A DNA stretch of 37,025 nt from Asaia bogorensis (lineage in GTDB: Bacteria > Pseudomonadota > Alphaproteobacteria > Acetobacterales > Acetobacteraceae), in the NCBI GenBank assembly GCA_945861095.1, contig CAMATI010000001.1, positions 67,131 to 104,155 on the forward strand, in the 5' to 3' direction. A model generated the notes under the pieces. The model saw only the letters and a program-made list of their open reading frames with translations, searched no databases and had not been told where the DNA came from. Shown here in pieces: positions 26,269 to 33,787 of the stretch (its first letter is position 1; each line of letters opens with the position of its first letter). The position numbers and the translations under genes were made by a program.

Positions 26269-27399
26269 CTATCTCACAGGCAGCGTCGGAGTGGCACTGC
26301 TGCTCGGCTGCACCGTGTTGTCGATCACCACGGCCGCTCCGTTGCGCAGCTTGATCTGCCCGGCGGTGACAATGGTCTGACCCTCCGTGATGCCGCTCAG
26401 GACAGCGATCTGGTCGCCCCGAGTCGCGCCTGTCTTGATGAATGTCTGGTGCACGGACAGCTTCGGCTTGCCCGCGGCGTCCTTGCCCTGGTCGTCCACG
26501 ACGTAGACCGTGCTGCCATAGGCGTTGAAGGTGATCGCCGCCTGGGAAATGGTCAGTTGGGATTGCGGCGCCCCGGTCGAAACCTCCACGGTCGCATACA
26601 TGCCCGGCAGCAGATTGCGCTTCGGGTTGGCGATGGCCGCTCGCACCAGCACGTTCCGCGTGCCCGTATCCACCTTCGCGTTGATGGCGGCGATGGACCC
26701 GGCGAATATCTGGCCGGGAAACGCGTCGACCGCCACCGCAACCGGCTGGCGCACGGCGAGTTGGCCGAGCGCCTGCTGTGGCATGGAAAAGTCGACGAAC
26801 ATGGGGTCGAGCGCCTGCAAGGTCACGACGGCGGTGCCGGGATTGAGATACTGGCCCGTATCGACCTGGCGGATCCCGAGCCGGCCGGCGAAGGGCGCGC
26901 GGACCACTTTTTCGTCCAGCAGGGCCTGCTGGGCTTCCACCTGCGCCCGGGCCGACTTCAGATTGGCAAGATCGGCATCGACGGTCGCCTGGCTGACCAC
27001 CTTGTCCCTGAGCTGGCGCAGGTCGCGCTGGTAGGTGATCTCGGCCAGATCGGCCATCGCCTGCAATTGCTTCAAGCGGCTGAGCCCGTCGTTGACCTGA
27101 AGTTGCAGCAGGACGGTGCCGGCGGCGACATCCTGTCCGGAGTCGAAGGTGATGGTTTCGACGATGCCCGGGATTTCGGGGGACACATCGACGCCCTGGC
27201 TGGCCCGCAATGTGCCGACCGCCTTCAGCATCGGCTGCCAGGACTGCGGAGCCACCTTGGTCGCCGAAACGGTCTGCGGGGCCGCGGCGTAGTCGGACAA
27301 TGCCTTGGCGATCAGGTTGGTTTTCAGGACCTGAAACCCATACACGCTGCCCAGCACCAGACCGACCGCGAACAACATGATGATCATGCGCTTTATCAT
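26269..27399 (-). CDS. RND efflux periplasmic adaptor (membrane fusion protein)
   Basis: The 376-residue protein starts with a single N-terminal membrane anchor (MIKRMIIMLFAVGLVLGSVY) without a lipobox. It then has the biotinyl-lipoyl-like first half (GIVETITFDSGQDVAAGTVL), a short alpha-hairpin with QALLDEKVVRAPFAGRLGIR, and beta-barrel segments typical of AcrA/MexA-type adaptors. The ATG at 27399 is preferred to an in-frame upstream start at 27486 because an AAGG ribosome site precedes it and the extension would overlap the outer-membrane factor gene. It starts 4 nt after the stop of that gene and ends 12 nt before the pump gene, which shows one operon. It bridges pump and outer-membrane channel. 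Confidence 0.93.
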   Translation of the reverse strand: MIKRMIIMLFAVGLVLGSVYGFQVLKTNLIAKALSDYAAAPQTVSATKVAPQSWQPMLKAVGTLRASQGVDVSPEIPGIVETITFDSGQDVAAGTVLLQLQVNDGLSRLKQLQAMADLAEITYQRDLRQLRDKVVSQATVDADLANLKSARAQVEAQQALLDEKVVRAPFAGRLGIRQVDTGQYLNPGTAVVTLQALDPMFVDFSMPQQALGQLAVRQPVAVAVDAFPGQIFAGSIAAINAKVDTGTRNVLVRAAIANPKRNLLPGMYATVEVSTGAPQSQLTISQAAITFNAYGSTVYVVDDQGKDAAGKPKLSVHQTFIKTGATRGDQIAVLSGITEGQTIVTAGQIKLRNGAAVVIDNTVQPSSSATPTLPVR

Positions 27400-27403
27400 G
27401 CGG

Positions 27404-28969
27404 TCAGCCTTCTTGCGGTGGCGGGGCGGGCGGACGGTTCCACCAGCCGCCGCCCAGGGCCTGGTAGAGCGCGGCGGTGTCCGCATAACGGTTGGCCCGT
27501 GCCTGGATCAGCGCGATCTGCGCCTGCGCATGGGCATTCTGCGCATTGAGCAACGCCAGGAACGAGGTTCCGCCGGCTCTGAACTGCGCTTCGGTGATCG
27601 TCAGGTTGCTGGCCGCGGCGCGCTCCGCCGCGTATTGGGCGGCCACGGCATCGGCATCGATCTGCAACGTGTTCAAGGCATCGGCGACGTTCTGGAAGGC
27701 GCCGAGCACGGTGGCGCGATATTGGGCCGCGGCGGCTTCCAGTCCGGCATCGGCGCCGCGCCGCTGGTGCAGCAGCTTGCCACCCTGAAACAACGGCTGC
27801 GACAGGCTGGCGCCGTAATCCCAGATGATGGAGCCCGGCTGCATCAGGTTCCCCAACGTTAGCCTGCCGTAACTGCCGCTGAGCGATATTTGCGGCAGCA
27901 TGTTGGAGATCGCCACGCCGACCTGAGCGGTGGCGGCGCGTAACTGGGCAGCCGCGGACCGGATATCGGGCCGCTGATCCAGCAAGGCCGAGGGCAGGCT
28001 GACCGGCAATTCCTCTGGCAGGCTCAATTCTTCCAGATCGAATTTCGGCAAGGAGGTGTCATTGGGAAACCGCCCGGCCAACAGGTTCAACTGATCGCGC
28101 AACTGCGCCAGATTGCGCCGCAGCGGCGGCAACCCGGCCTCGGCCTGAGCCAGGGCCGCGGCCTGTGTCGTGACATCCGATCCGGATGCACCGCCCAGGT
28201 CGAACTGGCGCTGGACCAGCCGAAGGATGCGTCGCTTGCTCTCGACGATCTTCTCGGTCTCGACAATCTGTCGCCGTAACGATGCCTCCTGGATGGCGGT
28301 CACGACGATGTTCGAGCTGATCGTGAGATACGATGCTTCAAGCTGGAAACGCTGATAATCCGCCTGGGCTTCCGCGGCCTCGATCTGCCGGCGCGTGCCG
28401 CCGAATACATCGAGCGGATAGGACACGCTGAGCATGGCGGTGCTGAGGGTAAAGACCTCGGTATAGGTTTGCCCGATCGAAGCCGCGGAAAATCCGACGG
28501 TCGTTTGCGACGCCCGGGCACTGAGCGAAGGAAACATCCCGCTGCGAGACGCGCGGGCATTCTCCTGGGCCTGGCGCAGGGTCGCCTTCGCGGCATCCAC
28601 ATTCGGATTGGCGGCCAGTGCTTGAGCGATCAGGTCGCTGAGCGGTTTGGAGCGAAAGACCGTCCACCAATCGTTGGGAATATCGCGCCCTTCCACGAAC
28701 CCTTGCGCGGCGCCGCCCGGGGTGTTGGTCGCGGCGGTTCGCGCAGGCAGGGGCGAACTGGTGAAGCCCGCCTTTTCCGGCAATTCAGGCGCCTTGTAGT
28801 CAGGCCCAACCGCGCAGGCCGCGACGCTCAACACGCCGACGCAGGCCAATGTGCGGCGGAAGGCGCCACGCCGTTCCGAGGGTCGGTATGCGTCCGCGGC
28901 CTGGCCCGGAGAGCAGCGCGCAATAATGACGGCTGCATCCGGTGTTGAGCACGGGCCTCTCCACGTCAT
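27404..28969 (-). CDS. RND efflux outer-membrane factor, NodT/OprM-type lipoprotein (start uncertain)
   Basis: The product is the TolC-like channel of the tripartite pump. A lipobox LSVAAC precedes AVGPDYKAPELP, the usual mature start of NodT-type channels; the Cys codon is at 28814-28816, leaving a mature protein of about 470 residues, normal for the family. Two OMF repeats are visible (for example LIAQALAANPNVDAAKATL and a duplicated later half). The start is a problem: no ATG lies within 25 codons of the signal. The nearest ATG (28969) gives a long n-region and lies at the edge of a dispersed palindrome. ATT codons at 28924-28927 or a TTG at 28849 are alternatives. It is first in the operon, upstream of the adaptor and pump, whereas many such operons place it last. 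Confidence 0.88.
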   Translation of the reverse strand: MTWRGPCSTPDAAVIIARCSPGQAADAYRPSERRGAFRRTLACVGVLSVAACAVGPDYKAPELPEKAGFTSSPLPARTAATNTPGGAAQGFVEGRDIPNDWWTVFRSKPLSDLIAQALAANPNVDAAKATLRQAQENARASRSGMFPSLSARASQTTVGFSAASIGQTYTEVFTLSTAMLSVSYPLDVFGGTRRQIEAAEAQADYQRFQLEASYLTISSNIVVTAIQEASLRRQIVETEKIVESKRRILRLVQRQFDLGGASGSDVTTQAAALAQAEAGLPPLRRNLAQLRDQLNLLAGRFPNDTSLPKFDLEELSLPEELPVSLPSALLDQRPDIRSAAAQLRAATAQVGVAISNMLPQISLSGSYGRLTLGNLMQPGSIIWDYGASLSQPLFQGGKLLHQRRGADAGLEAAAAQYRATVLGAFQNVADALNTLQIDADAVAAQYAAERAAASNLTITEAQFRAGGTSFLALLNAQNAHAQAQIALIQARANRYADTAALYQALGGGWWNRPPAPPPQEG

Positions 28970-29051
28970 CGCGGGTGGAGACCCGCCATCCACGACTTGC
29001 GGTGTTGATGTCAGCAAAGTCGTGGATGGCCTGCCTGCGCAGGCCATGACG
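28964..29051. repeat. Dispersed palindromic repeat, copy 1 (best preserved)
   Basis: Perfect 14-bp inverted arms (28985-28998 and 29017-29030) enclose an 18-nt loop. Shorter outer complementary ends (28964-28969 and 29046-29051) bracket the element. Related copies are found at about 31374-31466 and 35024-35111. It lies just upstream of the efflux operon and contains no gene. It resembles REP/MITE-like intergenic palindromes. Confidence 0.75.
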
Positions 29052-29176
29052 GGGTTTGCATCCCCCGCGCCAAATGTCGCAGGGCTTATCGCGCCTCGCC
29101 TAACCCTGTCCGGAATGCGGTGGGCCGATCCGCGGCGGAGATCAGGATGTGCCATGCAATCTCCGCCGCTTGAACG

Positions 29177-29599
29177 TCACGCGCGCGACGGGACCTGAAC
29201 ATAGGCCTCGCCCTCAATGACCAGTTCGTCGCCGACCATGCAGGTTGTCTTCAAGGTGGCGCGCTTTTTCTCGGGATGGAGCGAAATCACCTCCACCGTC
29301 GCCCGGACCGTATCGCCGATCCGCACCGGCCCCACAAACCGCAGGCTCTGGCGCATGTAGATGGCGCCAGGGCCAGGCAGGCGGGTGCCGAGCAGGGCGG
29401 AGATCAGGGATGCGGAGAGCATGCCGTGGGCGATGCGTTCACCGAAGATCGATTGCTTCGCGGCCTCGGCATCGACATGGATGGGATTGGTATCCAGGCT
29501 GACGGCCGCGAACATCAGGATATCGGCCTCGGAGATCGTCTTACCGAGACTGGCGCGCTGACCGATCTGGAGGTCCTCGAAAAAGAAACCCGTATCCAT
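29177..29599 (-). CDS. MaoC-like hot-dog hydratase (R-specific enoyl-CoA hydratase type)
   Basis: The 140-residue single hot-dog protein carries the hydratase-2 motif with catalytic Asp and His: SLDTNPIHVDAEAA and RIAHGM (about residues 34-59). Its length matches PhaJ-type enzymes that hydrate trans-2-enoyl-CoA to (R)-3-hydroxyacyl-CoA. The ATG at 29599 has AAGGGTG just upstream; a GTG one codon earlier is possible. It lies 77 nt downstream of the phosphopantetheinyl transferase gene on the same strand and may share its transcript. It could supply or modify a CoA substrate, or act as a trans dehydratase on the PKS line, which lacks DH domains in this window; no direct evidence decides. Confidence 0.85.
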   Translation of the reverse strand: MDTGFFFEDLQIGQRASLGKTISEADILMFAAVSLDTNPIHVDAEAAKQSIFGERIAHGMLSASLISALLGTRLPGPGAIYMRQSLRFVGPVRIGDTVRATVEVISLHPEKKRATLKTTCMVGDELVIEGEAYVQVPSRA

Positions 29600-29676
29600 C
29601 ACCCTTGCCCACCCGCTGTCGTATGCTTTATGGCGGAAGACGGGAGACGGGGCAACAACCCCGTTGCCCTTGACTG

Positions 29677-30414
29677 TTACAATCCGATCGACATCTCTGA
29701 CAGGAGCGTTTCCAGCGACACGTCCCGGTAGGCGACCGCCGTTACCCGTTCACCGTCCCGCCACCCCAGCGCGAGCAGGTGGTCTCCGACCTGGCGCTGT
29801 TCGAACCGCCAGGCACGCGGATCGCCGAGCGCGGGATCGTGGAACAGGATGCGGAGGGGATCGAAGGCGAAAGCGAAGTCGTGCAGGGGCTGCGCCAGAC
29901 CAAGCCCTGTCGCCTTGATGTAGGCCTCCTTCAACGTCCACAGGCGCAAGAAGCCCAACGGCTGTTCCGCCCGTGGAAGACCGGTGAGCCAGCGTTCCTC
30001 TTCGGGCGCGAAATAGGTGCGAGCCAGATCCAGGGGCGCCTTGCGTCCGACCGGCTCGACATCGACGCCCAGTTCCAGATCGTCGCTGATGGCGCAGGCG
30101 ACCAACCCATCGCAATGGGAGATGTTGAAGTGCGGGCCAAGCCCGGGGCCAACGGCGGGCGTGACGACCCTGGGCTTGCCGCGGGACGGGGCCTCGAACG
30201 TCCAGCTTCGCGGCGGCGCGCCAGCCATCGCCGACAGCATCAGGCGTTTCAGCGCATGGGCGGCGATGTGCTGGCGCCGATGCCGCTCGAACACGAACCG
30301 GGCCGCCCGGTCGCGTTCGGCGGTGTCGAGCAGATCGAGCAGGCGCGGCCACAACGCCTCCTCGATCGTCGCCAGCGCGACCGTCCATGCGGCAATCCGA
30401 TGTGTCGTGGCCAT
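29677..30414 (-). CDS. Sfp-type 4'-phosphopantetheinyl transferase
   Basis: The 245-residue protein has the pseudo-dimeric Sfp architecture: RGKPRV, FNISHCDGLVACAI, LGVDVEPV (Mg-binding Asp and Glu) and LWTLKEAYIKATGLGL (Glu and Lys of the WxxKEA signature). It transfers phosphopantetheine from CoA to the Ser of ACPs and thereby activates the five ACP domains of the PKS. The length and the two-domain form separate it from the short AcpS enzymes. A CAGGG precedes the ATG at 30414. The gene starts 24 nt after the SDR stop, so the two genes are probably co-transcribed. Confidence 0.95.
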   Translation of the reverse strand: MATTHRIAAWTVALATIEEALWPRLLDLLDTAERDRAARFVFERHRRQHIAAHALKRLMLSAMAGAPPRSWTFEAPSRGKPRVVTPAVGPGLGPHFNISHCDGLVACAISDDLELGVDVEPVGRKAPLDLARTYFAPEEERWLTGLPRAEQPLGFLRLWTLKEAYIKATGLGLAQPLHDFAFAFDPLRILFHDPALGDPRAWRFEQRQVGDHLLALGWRDGERVTAVAYRDVSLETLLSEMSIGL

Positions 30415-30438
30415 GGCCCTGCGTGAGTTCCGATCCGA

Positions 30439-31182
30439 TCAGATGGCGATGGCGCCGCCATCCACGTGAAGTTCGGAGCCGGTCATGTATGACGATTCAT
30501 CCGACGCCAAAAACAGCACCGCATACCCAACCTCATCCACCCTCCCCGCTCGGCGCATCGGCACCACGCTCAAACGGCGTTCGCGGGTGGCCGGATCGGC
30601 CGTCCGACCCGAGGTGAGCATCGCCGGCATCATGCCGGGGTGGACGGAATTGGCGCGGATATTGTCCCGCGCGTGCTGCACCGCGACGGATTTGGTCATC
30701 AGCCGCACCGCCGCCTTGGAGGCGTTGTAGGCCATGTGGATCCCCTCGCTGCCGATAATGCCGGCCACCGAGGACAGATTGACGATGGACCCGCCGCCGC
30801 CCGCGATCATGGCCGGAATGGCGTGCTTGATGCCCAGGAACACGCCGGTCGCGTTGATCGCCATGATACGATGCCAGGCATCGGTACTGTAAAGGTCCTG
30901 TTCGGCGCTGCCGGATACGCCTGCATTGTTCACCAGCACGTTCAGCTTGCCGAAATGGGCCAAGGTGGCGGCAACGGCGACTTGCCAGCTTTCTTCGTCG
31001 GTCACGTCCAACGGCACGAAGTGGGCGGCCGCGCCGATCGAATCGGCCACCTGCCGGCCTTCGTGTTCCAGACGATCCGCGATGACGACGTTCGCGCCTT
31101 CCGCGGCGAACATACGCGCGGTCGCGGCACCCATGCCCGATGCCGCGCCGCTGATGATGGCGACTTTCCCCGCAAGTCTCAT
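30439..31182 (-). CDS. Short-chain dehydrogenase/reductase (classical SDR)
   Basis: The 247-residue protein has the classical SDR pattern: cofactor loop SGAASGMGAA (about residues 9-18), NNAGVSG (about 88-94), the catalytic Ser in IVNLSSVAG, and YNASK containing the Tyr and Lys (about 155-159). ADRLEHEGR after beta-2 favours NAD(H). The ATG at 31182 has GAGGGGGAAA upstream, so the longer open frame to 31278 is not used. It lies directly upstream of the phosphopantetheinyl transferase gene. It may oxidise or reduce a hydroxyl or ketone in the polyketide, but the substrate cannot be read from the sequence. Confidence 0.9.
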   Translation of the reverse strand: MRLAGKVAIISGAASGMGAATARMFAAEGANVVIADRLEHEGRQVADSIGAAAHFVPLDVTDEESWQVAVAATLAHFGKLNVLVNNAGVSGSAEQDLYSTDAWHRIMAINATGVFLGIKHAIPAMIAGGGGSIVNLSSVAGIIGSEGIHMAYNASKAAVRLMTKSVAVQHARDNIRANSVHPGMMPAMLTSGRTADPATRERRLSVVPMRRAGRVDEVGYAVLFLASDESSYMTGSELHVDGGAIAI

Positions 31183-31503
31183 GGCTGTTTCCCCCTCTGT
31201 CGATTTTGGTGACACGAGGTTGCCATAGCGGGGGACCGGGCGGAAGCGGAGCGCGCCTGTTTCGTCAACATCCACCATCCAGGCCAGGAACGAGTCCGCT
31301 TGGCCGGAACGCTTGCATCAAGTCACGCGCGAAAATCAACGCTCCATTTGGTGCGGAGAACGGTTCTGTCCACCTCATGGCGGGTGCGGCGTCGCGGTCC
31401 GCGACTGGCTGCGTTGATCTCGGCCAGATCGGGGATAGCCTGCCCGCGCGGGCAATGGTCGTAGGGCCGGTCGCCCGCCAAATCGAGCGGTTACCGCGGC
31501 GCG
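31183..31503. other. Intergenic region with diverged palindromic repeat, no gene seen
   Basis: This 321-nt gap lies between the SDR start and the regulator stop (both minus). It must hold the SDR promoter. About 31374-31466 matches, with many substitutions, the dispersed repeat at 28964-29051 (shared blocks around TCATGGCGGGTG and GATAGCCTGCC). Open frames here are short and look like repeat shadows. Confidence 0.6.
31374..31466. repeat. Dispersed palindromic repeat, copy 2 (diverged)
   Basis: Alignment by eye to the element at 28964-29051 shows colinear conserved blocks (CAC-TCAT-GCGGGTG, GTTGAT-TC, GGGGATAGCCTGCC, GCAATGG). The inner 14-bp inverted arms are no longer perfect. Confidence 0.5.
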
Positions 31504-32211
31504 TTAGCCTGCCGCATAGCCGCGATGGGCCTTGGCAACCGCTTCCAGACGCCCGCTGGCGCCGACGGAACGATAAATCGCCGCAAGATGAACTTTTACC
31601 GTCCCGACGCCCAGGTTGAGCCGGCGGGCGATGGTCTTGGTGGCGCATCCCTCGGTGAGGAGGAGAAATACTTCGCGCTGGCGCTCGGTCAGGCCCGAGA
31701 TGGCGTCCCGGTCATGGGCGACGGTCGCGGCGGCAACGGGCATGGGGAAGGCGGGCCTGTGGGAGTCGGCCTGGTGGGCGACCGGGATAACCTGCATGGC
31801 GCCAGTCAAAGAGGCCGGTGCGAAGACGCCCCCCGCCAGGATCGTTTCCACCGCGATCAGCAACTGGGTGGGATTGGCCGTGCGCGGGACATAACCGCGG
31901 GCTCCGGCGGACAGCACGGCCAGGATGGAGGTTCTTTCGTCGCTTTCGGCCAGGCCGATAAACCGATGGTTCGGATAGGTCGCATGCAGGTCAGCCAATC
32001 CTGCGACGCCACCGAGTTCCGGGATGTGCAGATCCACGATCAGGATGGACGCGGGCGACTCGCTTGCCTGCTGATGGAAATCGGCCAGGTCGTTCAGCAC
32101 GACGCAGCGCCAGTTCGGGCGCGCCATCTGCAGTAAAGACACGATACCCTGACAATACATTGCTTGCCCGTCGAGTATGAACAGGTCCATTTGCAGGATT
32201 GATTCGCCCAT
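31504..32211 (-). CDS. LuxR/NarL-type response regulator with atypical receiver domain
   Basis: The 235-residue protein has an N-terminal receiver-like domain and a C-terminal LuxR HTH (GLTERQREVFLLLTEGCATKTIARRLNLGVGTVKVHLAAIY). The phosphorylatable Asp is present (Asp60 in LIVDLHIPELGG). However, the acidic pair normally near residue 12 is reduced to one Asp (FILDGQ), and the conserved Lys of the GYLLK motif is Arg110 (GYVPR). The domain may therefore work without normal phosphorylation. No histidine kinase gene is adjacent. The ATG at 32211 is chosen over 32190 because GGAAG and AAAGG lie upstream. It is the only transcription factor in the window and reads toward the cluster, so it is the natural candidate for its regulator, although this is only positional evidence. 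Confidence 0.9.
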   Translation of the reverse strand: MGESILQMDLFILDGQAMYCQGIVSLLQMARPNWRCVVLNDLADFHQQASESPASILIVDLHIPELGGVAGLADLHATYPNHRFIGLAESDERTSILAVLSAGARGYVPRTANPTQLLIAVETILAGGVFAPASLTGAMQVIPVAHQADSHRPAFPMPVAAATVAHDRDAISGLTERQREVFLLLTEGCATKTIARRLNLGVGTVKVHLAAIYRSVGASGRLEAVAKAHRGYAAG

Positions 32212-32299
32212 GGCCTTTGTCTTCCTGTACTGATGTCCGGTCGCGGGTCTTTTTTGACCCTTTGCTTCTGTCTTTCGAATACCGAAACGGCTGCATCGT

Positions 32300-32318
32300 T
32301 GAACACAGCCCGTGTTCA
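32300..32318. promoter_or_regulatory. Inverted repeat upstream of the regulator gene, candidate operator
   Basis: TGAACAC and GTGTTCA form a perfect 7-bp dyad with a 5-nt spacer, about 90 nt upstream of the regulator ATG in an A/T-rich region. It could be a binding site for the LuxR-type protein. Followed by TTTTT on the plus strand, it could instead act as a plus-strand terminator. Confidence 0.35.
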
Positions 32319-32759
32319 GAATTTTTACTTTCCCTGTCATGACCGGCCTCGCGGGGAAGGAACGCGAAGCCGGCCTGACACCAGCGTCTCTCGACGCATG
32401 CAAGGCGTGGGGATCACCTTGTGAGACTCGTATCCCACGCTCACTTTCGCGGTTCAAGTTTCAATATACTGCAAATGGACATATTTTGACACGATCGAAG
32501 GTGGACGGGAACGTCACGGGAACATCGTGGAGATTCTCCGTCGTGCTTCGACCGGAAATGGCACGTTACAGAGCATGCCTTTCGCGAATTACTACTCAAA
32601 GTTGAAATGCGCGGAATTTCATGCCGGCAAACTCTCACGCGCGAGGCCCCGGCCGGCCGGCCCAACCGCACCCAACACTGCCCGCCGACACACCCGCTGG
32701 CGCGCGTCCGCCTTATACCAACCGATCGAGCCAGCGACCCATGGCGACAACGGAAGCTG

Positions 32760-32846
32760 TCATTGCGAGCGCAGCGAAGCAATCCAGGCCAACCAACAGG
32801 ATCGACAGTGCCAGGACCATGGATTGCCTCGCTGCGCTCACAATGA
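32760..32846. repeat. Palindromic intergenic element with 27-bp arms
   Basis: Arms 32760-32786 and 32820-32846 are complementary at 25 of 27 positions and enclose a 33-nt loop. The arm sequence (TCATTGCGAGCGCAGCGAAG...) is of a kind I have seen repeated in many proteobacterial genomes as a REP/MITE-like element. It is unrelated to the other palindrome family in this window. Confidence 0.75.
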
Positions 32847-32926
32847 GAGCGGCCACCCATAGGTCAGTGGTTGGGGCGGTCTGGTATTACCCATCCCGCG
32901 TCCGGATCACGCTTGACCCAGCCAGG

Positions 32927-33787
32927 TCAGCGCTGGCGCAACTGCTCGACCAGGGAATCCAACTGAGCGAGGTCGCTGAACCAGATCGTCAGCTTCCCAC
33001 TGCCGCCCGGCTTGACCGCGATCTCCACCCGCTGGCCCAGCCGATGCGACAAATCCCGTTGCAGGTCGAGCGTATCCGGGTCGACGGGTTCCGTGTCGGG
33101 GGCCGTGCGGGGCTTGGCGCCGCGCGCCGCGATCGCCTCCACCTGCCGGACCGACAGGCCCTTGGCAATGACCTGTTCCGCGATGGGCAACGGATCGGGA
33201 TGGGTCAACAACGCCCTGGCATGCCCAGCCGACAAGGCGCCGGTATGGACATATTCCTTCAGTTTCGGAGGCAGTCCCAGCAGGCGCAACGTGTTCGTGA
33301 CATGGCTGCGGGACTTGCTGACCGCATACCCAACCGCTTCCTGCGACAGAGAAAATTCGGTCACCAAACGCTGATACCCCTCCGCCTCATCCAGGGCATT
33401 CAGGTTCTCGCGCTGCAGGTTCTCGACCAGGGCGATGATCGCGGCCTCGCTGTCCGTCATTTCCCGCACCACGGCGGGGATTTCATGCAATCCGGCCAGG
33501 GCGCTGGCCCGCCAGCGCCGTTCGCCGGCGACGATTTCGTAACGATCCGGGTGGTCTGGCTTGGGGCGCACCATGATCGGTTGCAGCAGGCCCTGGGTGC
33601 GGATCGATTCCGTCAGTTCCTCCAACTGCGCCGGTTCCATCATGCCGCGCGGCTGAAAGGGGTTCGGCTCCAGCAGATCGATGGGGATGACCCTGACATT
33701 CGACGTGGACGTCTGCTCGGCCGCCTGCATCTCACCCATCAACGTCGCCAGGCCACGGCCCAGTCGCATGCTTTTGGCTGGTTTCAT
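32927..33787 (-). CDS. parB: Chromosome/plasmid partitioning protein ParB (CTPase clamp)
   Basis: The 286-residue protein has the ParB order: an N-terminal ParA-interacting basic stretch (MRLGRGLATLMG), the ParB/Srx CTP-binding domain with NPFQPR and GERRWRAS, ENLQRENLNALDEAEGY, a parS-binding HTH region (LSQEAVGYAVSKSRSHVTNTLRLL) and a C-terminal dimerisation tail (GSGKLTIWFSDLAQLDSLVEQL). It binds parS and spreads along DNA to direct segregation with ParA. The ATG overlaps the parA stop (ATGA), so the pair is translationally coupled. Sequence and length look like the chromosomal Spo0J type. No perfect parS site was found in the window. Confidence 0.96.
   Translation of the reverse strand: MKPAKSMRLGRGLATLMGEMQAAEQTSTSNVRVIPIDLLEPNPFQPRGMMEPAQLEELTESIRTQGLLQPIMVRPKPDHPDRYEIVAGERRWRASALAGLHEIPAVVREMTDSEAAIIALVENLQRENLNALDEAEGYQRLVTEFSLSQEAVGYAVSKSRSHVTNTLRLLGLPPKLKEYVHTGALSAGHARALLTHPDPLPIAEQVIAKGLSVRQVEAIAARGAKPRTAPDTEPVDPDTLDLQRDLSHRLGQRVEIAVKPGGSGKLTIWFSDLAQLDSLVEQLRQR

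Larger units (their letters stand above)
32212..32926. other. Intergenic region (regulator promoter side and palindromic element), no gene seen
   Basis: This 715-nt gap separates the regulator start from the parB stop. The part from 32260 to 32620 is clearly more A/T-rich than the rest of the window and should include the regulator promoter. It contains a 7-5-7 inverted repeat at 32300-32318 and a GGGTC-T6-GACCC hairpin at 32245-32260 within the presumed leader. The right half holds a 27-bp-armed palindrome (32760-32846). Open frames are short or antisense to the repeat. Confidence 0.6.

Noticed and set aside
23440..27549. 1369-residue open frame on the plus strand
   Set aside because: It is antisense to the RND pump and adaptor genes, which have clear motifs. 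Its composition (Arg, Gln, His, Asp-rich) is that of a GC-rich shadow frame.
30458..30475. Possible parS site (CACGTG core in the 3' end of the SDR gene)
   Set aside because: Only the hexamer core and two or three flanking bases match the parS consensus, which is expected by chance.
32441..32860. 139-residue open frame on the minus strand
   Set aside because: It spans the 27-bp-armed palindrome and has the protein pattern (HCERSEAIHG, LLRCARND) that results from translating such elements.
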